Below are positions 60,939 through 64,000 of a DNA stretch of 64,000 bases, in pieces (position 1 is the first letter of the stretch; each line of letters opens with the position of its first letter). Made by a program: the position numbers and the translations under genes. The notes below the pieces were generated by a model. It was not told the DNA's origin and did no database searches. It worked only from the letters and a program-made list of their open reading frames with translations. Origin of the DNA: Hymenobacter cavernae (GTDB lineage Bacteria > Bacteroidota > Bacteroidia > Cytophagales > Hymenobacteraceae); the NCBI RefSeq assembly GCF_014641455.1, contig NZ_BMHT01000004.1, positions 216,025-280,024 on the forward strand, written 5' to 3'.

Positions 60939-61736
60939 TTAGCGTTTCGCCAAGTACTTATTCAGCTGTATTTTCTTGTTGGCCTTGATGCCATCCACGA
61001 CCGAAGCCGCATTCACCTGAGCGCCGGCTTCGTTGGTGTGGGTGTGGTCGCCCGGGAAAAACTTCTTCACTTCCTCCGGACCTAGTTTGTCGTATTTGTC
61101 GGCCGTGATGCCGTTGAGGTCAATGAAGGCAATGCCCTCCTGCTGCGCTACTTCAGCGGCCCACTTGCCGTAATCGTTGCTGGCGCGCTGCACTTTGCCG
61201 TCCTTCCACTCGTTGCGTGGAATCATGGAGGCGATGATCGGCGTGGCGCCTTTCGCCTTGGTTTCGCGCACAAACTTGCGCAGGTAGTACCCGTAGGTGT
61301 GCACCGTTTCGGCGTGACCATCGGGCCAAGTGAGTTGCTTGATTTCCTCGCCGGTGCCTTTCAGCACGCCGCGCCGGCCAGCTTTGGTGGTATCGGGTGC
61401 ACTACCTTCGTTGTGGCCGAACTGCATGATGACGAAGTCGCCGGGCTTGAGCATGGAATCGACTTTGGCCCAACGCTTTTCGGAAATAAACGTGCGGGTG
61501 CTACGCCCTGCCATAGCCCGGTTAACGACCGCTAAACGCGTAGTGTCGAAGAAGCTAGCAAGCTTGCTGCCCCAGCCCATTTGCGGGGCGTTGGTGTTGC
61601 GCACGGTCGAGTCGCCGATGAGGTAAAGGGTGGGGCGCTGCGGCTTTTGGAACGCCGCCAGCAAACCTAGCACCGCGAGCAGCACCGCAGTCCGGAGCCG
61701 GATATCCGCAAAACGGCGGGACGTGTTTCTGGGCAT
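60939..61736 (-). CDS. Rhamnogalacturonan acetylesterase, CE12 (first of tandem pair)
   Basis: 265 residues from the ATG at 61736; the frame extends 60 codons upstream with no signal-like features. An N-terminal signal segment (RTAVLLAVLGLLAAFQ) leads to block I with Ser43 (LYLIGDSTVRNTNAPQ), then NRAMAGRSTRTFIS, MQFGHNEGS and the Asp/His pair in GDHTHTNEAG. It precedes the second esterase by ten bases, so they form an operon made by gene duplication. Together with GH78 alpha-L-rhamnosidase this suggests pectin (rhamnogalacturonan I) degradation. Confidence 0.92.
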   Translation of the reverse strand: MPRNTSRRFADIRLRTAVLLAVLGLLAAFQKPQRPTLYLIGDSTVRNTNAPQMGWGSKLASFFDTTRLAVVNRAMAGRSTRTFISEKRWAKVDSMLKPGDFVIMQFGHNEGSAPDTTKAGRRGVLKGTGEEIKQLTWPDGHAETVHTYGYYLRKFVRETKAKGATPIIASMIPRNEWKDGKVQRASNDYGKWAAEVAQQEGIAFIDLNGITADKYDKLGPEEVKKFFPGDHTHTNEAGAQVNAASVVDGIKANKKIQLNKYLAKR

Positions 61737-62261
61737 GGAAGTGAGAGGAGAAGTGCGGAGTGCCTGGCCTTGCAGTCGTTCGCAAAACCGTACCCACACG
61801 AAGGTGGAAAGAACAGTAGTGGAAGGTAGTGACCAGCACCGCGTTGTCGCCTCCTGTACTCTCCTGTTAGAAAGATGGTGGAAGGTAGTTCTACCGAAGT
61901 AGCAGCAGAACGGCAAGGCTAGGTTTGGCTAACCAAAGTTTGCCTTTCCCACATCTGTCATCTTCCCGCGTCTGCCATCTTCTCGCGTCTGTCATCCTGA
62001 CGAAGGAAGGACCTTCCTCTCTTTATCCTCAACGCTTTTAAACGCCTAAGCCCTTAAAGCTAGCTTTAGTGCCTTATGAAAAGAGGTCGTTGGGCACACA
62101 TAGTTAGACTTGGCGTTTATCAGAGGGAGATCCTGCGCAAGCTCAGGATGACAGACGTGGGGAAATGACAATAGGTAAAGAGAATATCAGATTAGTAAAA
62201 ACAGATACACCCCGAACCAGCTATTGCCGACCCGGGGTGTCAAGGGTGTAATCTGTTTTAG
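61737..62261. other. Intergenic region, 525 bp, with tandem and inverted repeats
   Basis: Upstream of the CE12 pair. Two 17-base tandem units (GTCATCTTCCCGCGTCT at 61957 and GCCATCTTCTCGCGTCT at 61974) run into CGTCTGTCATCCTGA. That sequence has its complement TCAGGATGACAGACG near 62143-62157. The intervening 140 bases show no coding potential. A terminator for the protease gene lies at 62197-62260. Confidence 0.6.
62197..62260 (-). terminator. Terminator of the M4 protease gene
   Basis: On the minus strand, two nested stems are formed by AAACAGAT / ATCTGTTT and ACACCCCG / CGGGGTGT, followed by a run of five T. It begins directly after the stop codon. Confidence 0.75.
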
Positions 62262-64000
62262 TTATAGCTTGATAACTTGCCGCGTAGCGGTGCGGTGGCC
62301 ATTGGTGGCTCGTAGTAGGTACGTGCCGGAGGCTAAATTACTGAGGTCAAAGGTATTGCGTTGGCTAGGTGCCAGCTTCAGGCCGGTGCGAACCGGGCGA
62401 CCCATCAGGTCATAGAGGGTGGCTTCGGCGGCTAGGTCGGCTTCGATGGTGAGCTGGCCGCTAGTGGGGTTGGGGTAAGCTGAGAGACCGGTAAGTTCAT
62501 TCGCTTTGGGCTCCGTAGCTAGCACCCGTTCGCCTTGGGTGAACCACACGCCCCATTTGGCCCCAGTGACGAGCACGGAAGGATTGCCAGCGGGCTCGAT
62601 TTTGCTGGCTTGCAGGTCCGTCACAGCCACCACCGTGTCGCTGTCTATGTCGAGGGCGGTGAAGAGCATCTTGTCGTCTTTTTTGCTGAATGAAGGCGTG
62701 CCGGCTACTTCACTTTCCTCAAAAATTGTCTTTATGTCGTTGGTTTCCAAGTTAGCAGCCATCACGTAGAAGGGGTAGTCGCCGCCGTTGTCATCGAGCA
62801 TATCGAAGGCCATGATGTTAGGCGAGTTCTTCGATAAAACCGGGTTGCCGATGCTAATGCCGTCGGGCAGGTTTTGCACCAGCTTCTGGATGCGGCCGTC
62901 GCCCCAGGTATTCTGAGCGTTATTCCACACCCGCAGAAAGCCGATGTCCCAGTAGCTTAGCGCATTGCCCTGCGCGTTCCGGATCGAATTAAAGGCATCA
63001 TAAATCAGGTATTCGCCTGAGTAATCCCATTCCAGCGCGTCGGCATATACGACGCCCGTAGCGCGGCCACCCGCGGTGGTGGGCAGATACAGCCCGTAGC
63101 GCACAATCTGGTTGGTTTTCAGGTTGAAGATGTAGATAGAGGTGTCCTGTGCCGTCGTGACGGCGGCTAGCTTGCTGCCATCCTTTGAGATAACCACGTT
63201 GCTCCAGATCGGCTGATTCTGCACAATAGACTCGGTGGGTGAGCTTTTGAGCTGAACGGCGCGAATCCGGTGGGTGGCATCCACGAACACGGCCACGTTG
63301 CCCTGATCCGTGATGCTCGGTTTGGAAATTGCCTCCGTATTGGAGAGGCGACTAAAGCCAATGAGTTGTGGATCAGTTACATACAGCGTGCCGCTCACGC
63401 TTCGGTCGGTGTTGTAGAGCATCACGTAATCCTGACCAGGATTGGTGGGCAGAGTGCCCGGCGCGGGTTGGGTGGTGCCGTTCAGGATGCCGACAGCGTC
63501 GAAGGCAGCGCGGGCGGCATTTACCTCGCTGGAGTTATCGCCATAAAGGTCGGTGGCGGCCTGAATAACGCCGAGGCGCAGGTCCAGGAACTGAGAGGAG
63601 CGGGTCAGGTAGGTCGTCAGGGTGCGGTACCACACCTGCTCGGCGTGTTCCTTGCCGATGGCGGTGGCGAATTTGTAGAACGCCCAGTTCGGAATGCCGC
63701 TGTTGATGTGCACGCCGCCGTTGTCCTGCGAGCCGGTGTACAGCTCACTCATGGTGCGTGGCTGAAAGCCCCGGTCACTAAGGCTGCCGCCGCCATTATG
63801 TGGGTCTGATAACGAGCGGAGCGCGCCGCTCGGGAACGTGCTGCGCTTCACTACATCTTCGCCAATGTTCCAATCTTCGCGGTCCATCATGGTGCCGAAT
63901 ACGTCGGCGAAGCTCTCATTCAGCGCACCGCTCTGGCCCTGATACACTAGGTTCGCCGTTTTCTCGACTACGCCGTGCGTCATTTCGTGGCCCGCCACAT
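62262..64000 (-). CDS. Thermolysin-like M4 metalloprotease with T9SS sorting domain (5' end cut by window edge)
   Basis: The C-terminal 578 residues or more of a secreted zinc protease; the N-terminus, including propeptide and first catalytic half, lies beyond the window. The zinc-binding HEMTH is at the window edge. The distal Glu lies in ALNESFADVFGTMMDRED and the general-base-side His in NGGVHINSGIPNWAFYKFA. The M4 C-terminal helical domain ends near residue 180. A TolB-like beta-propeller segment (about 200-490) follows. The last 75 residues are a type IX secretion sorting domain (SAYPNPTSGQLTIEADLAAE, then GTYLLRATNGHRTATRQVIK). The fusion of propeller and M4 is less common. Confidence 0.92.
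   Translation of the reverse strand, partial: VAGHEMTHGVVEKTANLVYQGQSGALNESFADVFGTMMDREDWNIGEDVVKRSTFPSGALRSLSDPHNGGGSLSDRGFQPRTMSELYTGSQDNGGVHINSGIPNWAFYKFATAIGKEHAEQVWYRTLTTYLTRSSQFLDLRLGVIQAATDLYGDNSSEVNAARAAFDAVGILNGTTQPAPGTLPTNPGQDYVMLYNTDRSVSGTLYVTDPQLIGFSRLSNTEAISKPSITDQGNVAVFVDATHRIRAVQLKSSPTESIVQNQPIWSNVVISKDGSKLAAVTTAQDTSIYIFNLKTNQIVRYGLYLPTTAGGRATGVVYADALEWDYSGEYLIYDAFNSIRNAQGNALSYWDIGFLRVWNNAQNTWGDGRIQKLVQNLPDGISIGNPVLSKNSPNIMAFDMLDDNGGDYPFYVMAANLETNDIKTIFEESEVAGTPSFSKKDDKMLFTALDIDSDTVVAVTDLQASKIEPAGNPSVLVTGAKWGVWFTQGERVLATEPKANELTGLSAYPNPTSGQLTIEADLAAEATLYDLMGRPVRTGLKLAPSQRNTFDLSNLASGTYLLRATNGHRTATRQVIKL

Overview
The window looks like a chromosome segment of a GC-rich member of the Bacteroidota, most likely Hymenobacter or a close relative (Cytophagales, Hymenobacteraceae). 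Supporting signs are a secreted M4 protease with a C-terminal type IX secretion sorting domain, a TonB-dependent receptor with a carboxypeptidase-regulatory N-terminus, many lipoproteins, LytS/LytTR and ECF-sigma modules of Bacteroidota type, Mqo, almost no Shine-Dalgarno sequences, and an occasional TAnnTTTG promoter element. No tRNA, rRNA, CRISPR array, transposase gene or prophage was seen. About 50 protein genes are called, two of them cut by the window edges.

Layout. 1-1943 is the N-terminal part of a GH78 alpha-L-rhamnosidase. 2414-13351 holds a large hybrid histidine kinase, Mqo, a BLUF photoreceptor, an MscS channel, a 2H phosphoesterase, nicotinamidase, an AT-rich membrane-protein gene that looks acquired, and a spore-photoproduct-lyase-like radical SAM protein. 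13424-16592 is an ECF sigma / dual-membrane anti-sigma-like / lipoprotein operon. 16897-23241 holds PhzF, an LVIVD lipoprotein with an outer-membrane partner, a KTSC protein, RuvC, and a flippase-like protein with a GT2 glycosyltransferase. 23322-33132 holds a GH43, a cytochrome c, a lone OppC-type permease, an RsbU-type phosphatase, a Wzz/Wzy-like polysaccharide pair and an amidohydrolase. 33216-38843 holds DinB, an MFS transporter, MocA-like and XdhC genes, and two exported proteins. 39164-54576 holds two parts of an export system (HlyD + TolC; ABC ATPase + two FtsX-type permeases) with an NtrC-like regulator and its kinase, split by unrelated genes. 54632-56725 is a LytS/LytTR pair. 57217-59856 is a TonB-dependent receptor. 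60035-61736 holds two tandem CE12 rhamnogalacturonan acetylesterases, and 62262-64000 the M4 protease.

Most interesting signals. (1) The two separated export operons, at 39164 and 47907, carry the same upstream architecture: a palindrome TTGTCC-N6-GGACA followed, at exactly the same distance, by a sigma-54-like TGG-N8-TTGGCT element. This makes them a likely regulon of the sigma-54 activator encoded at 51747. (2) The palindrome CCTAGG, mostly as ACCTAGGT, occurs about 70 times by eye inside and between genes, resembling a highly iterated palindrome such as cyanobacterial HIP1. CTAG words are normally rare in bacteria. (3) Intergenic regions carry several families of roughly 80-190 bp palindromic elements whose arms have been mixed in modular fashion. 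Several overlap stop codons. (4) The ECF sigma operon encodes a protein that appears to run from the cytoplasm through the inner membrane to an outer-membrane barrel.

Functionally the segment mixes pectin/rhamnogalacturonan use (GH78, two CE12, GH43, receptor), envelope signalling and export, surface polysaccharide, and light or UV responses (BLUF, SPL-like).
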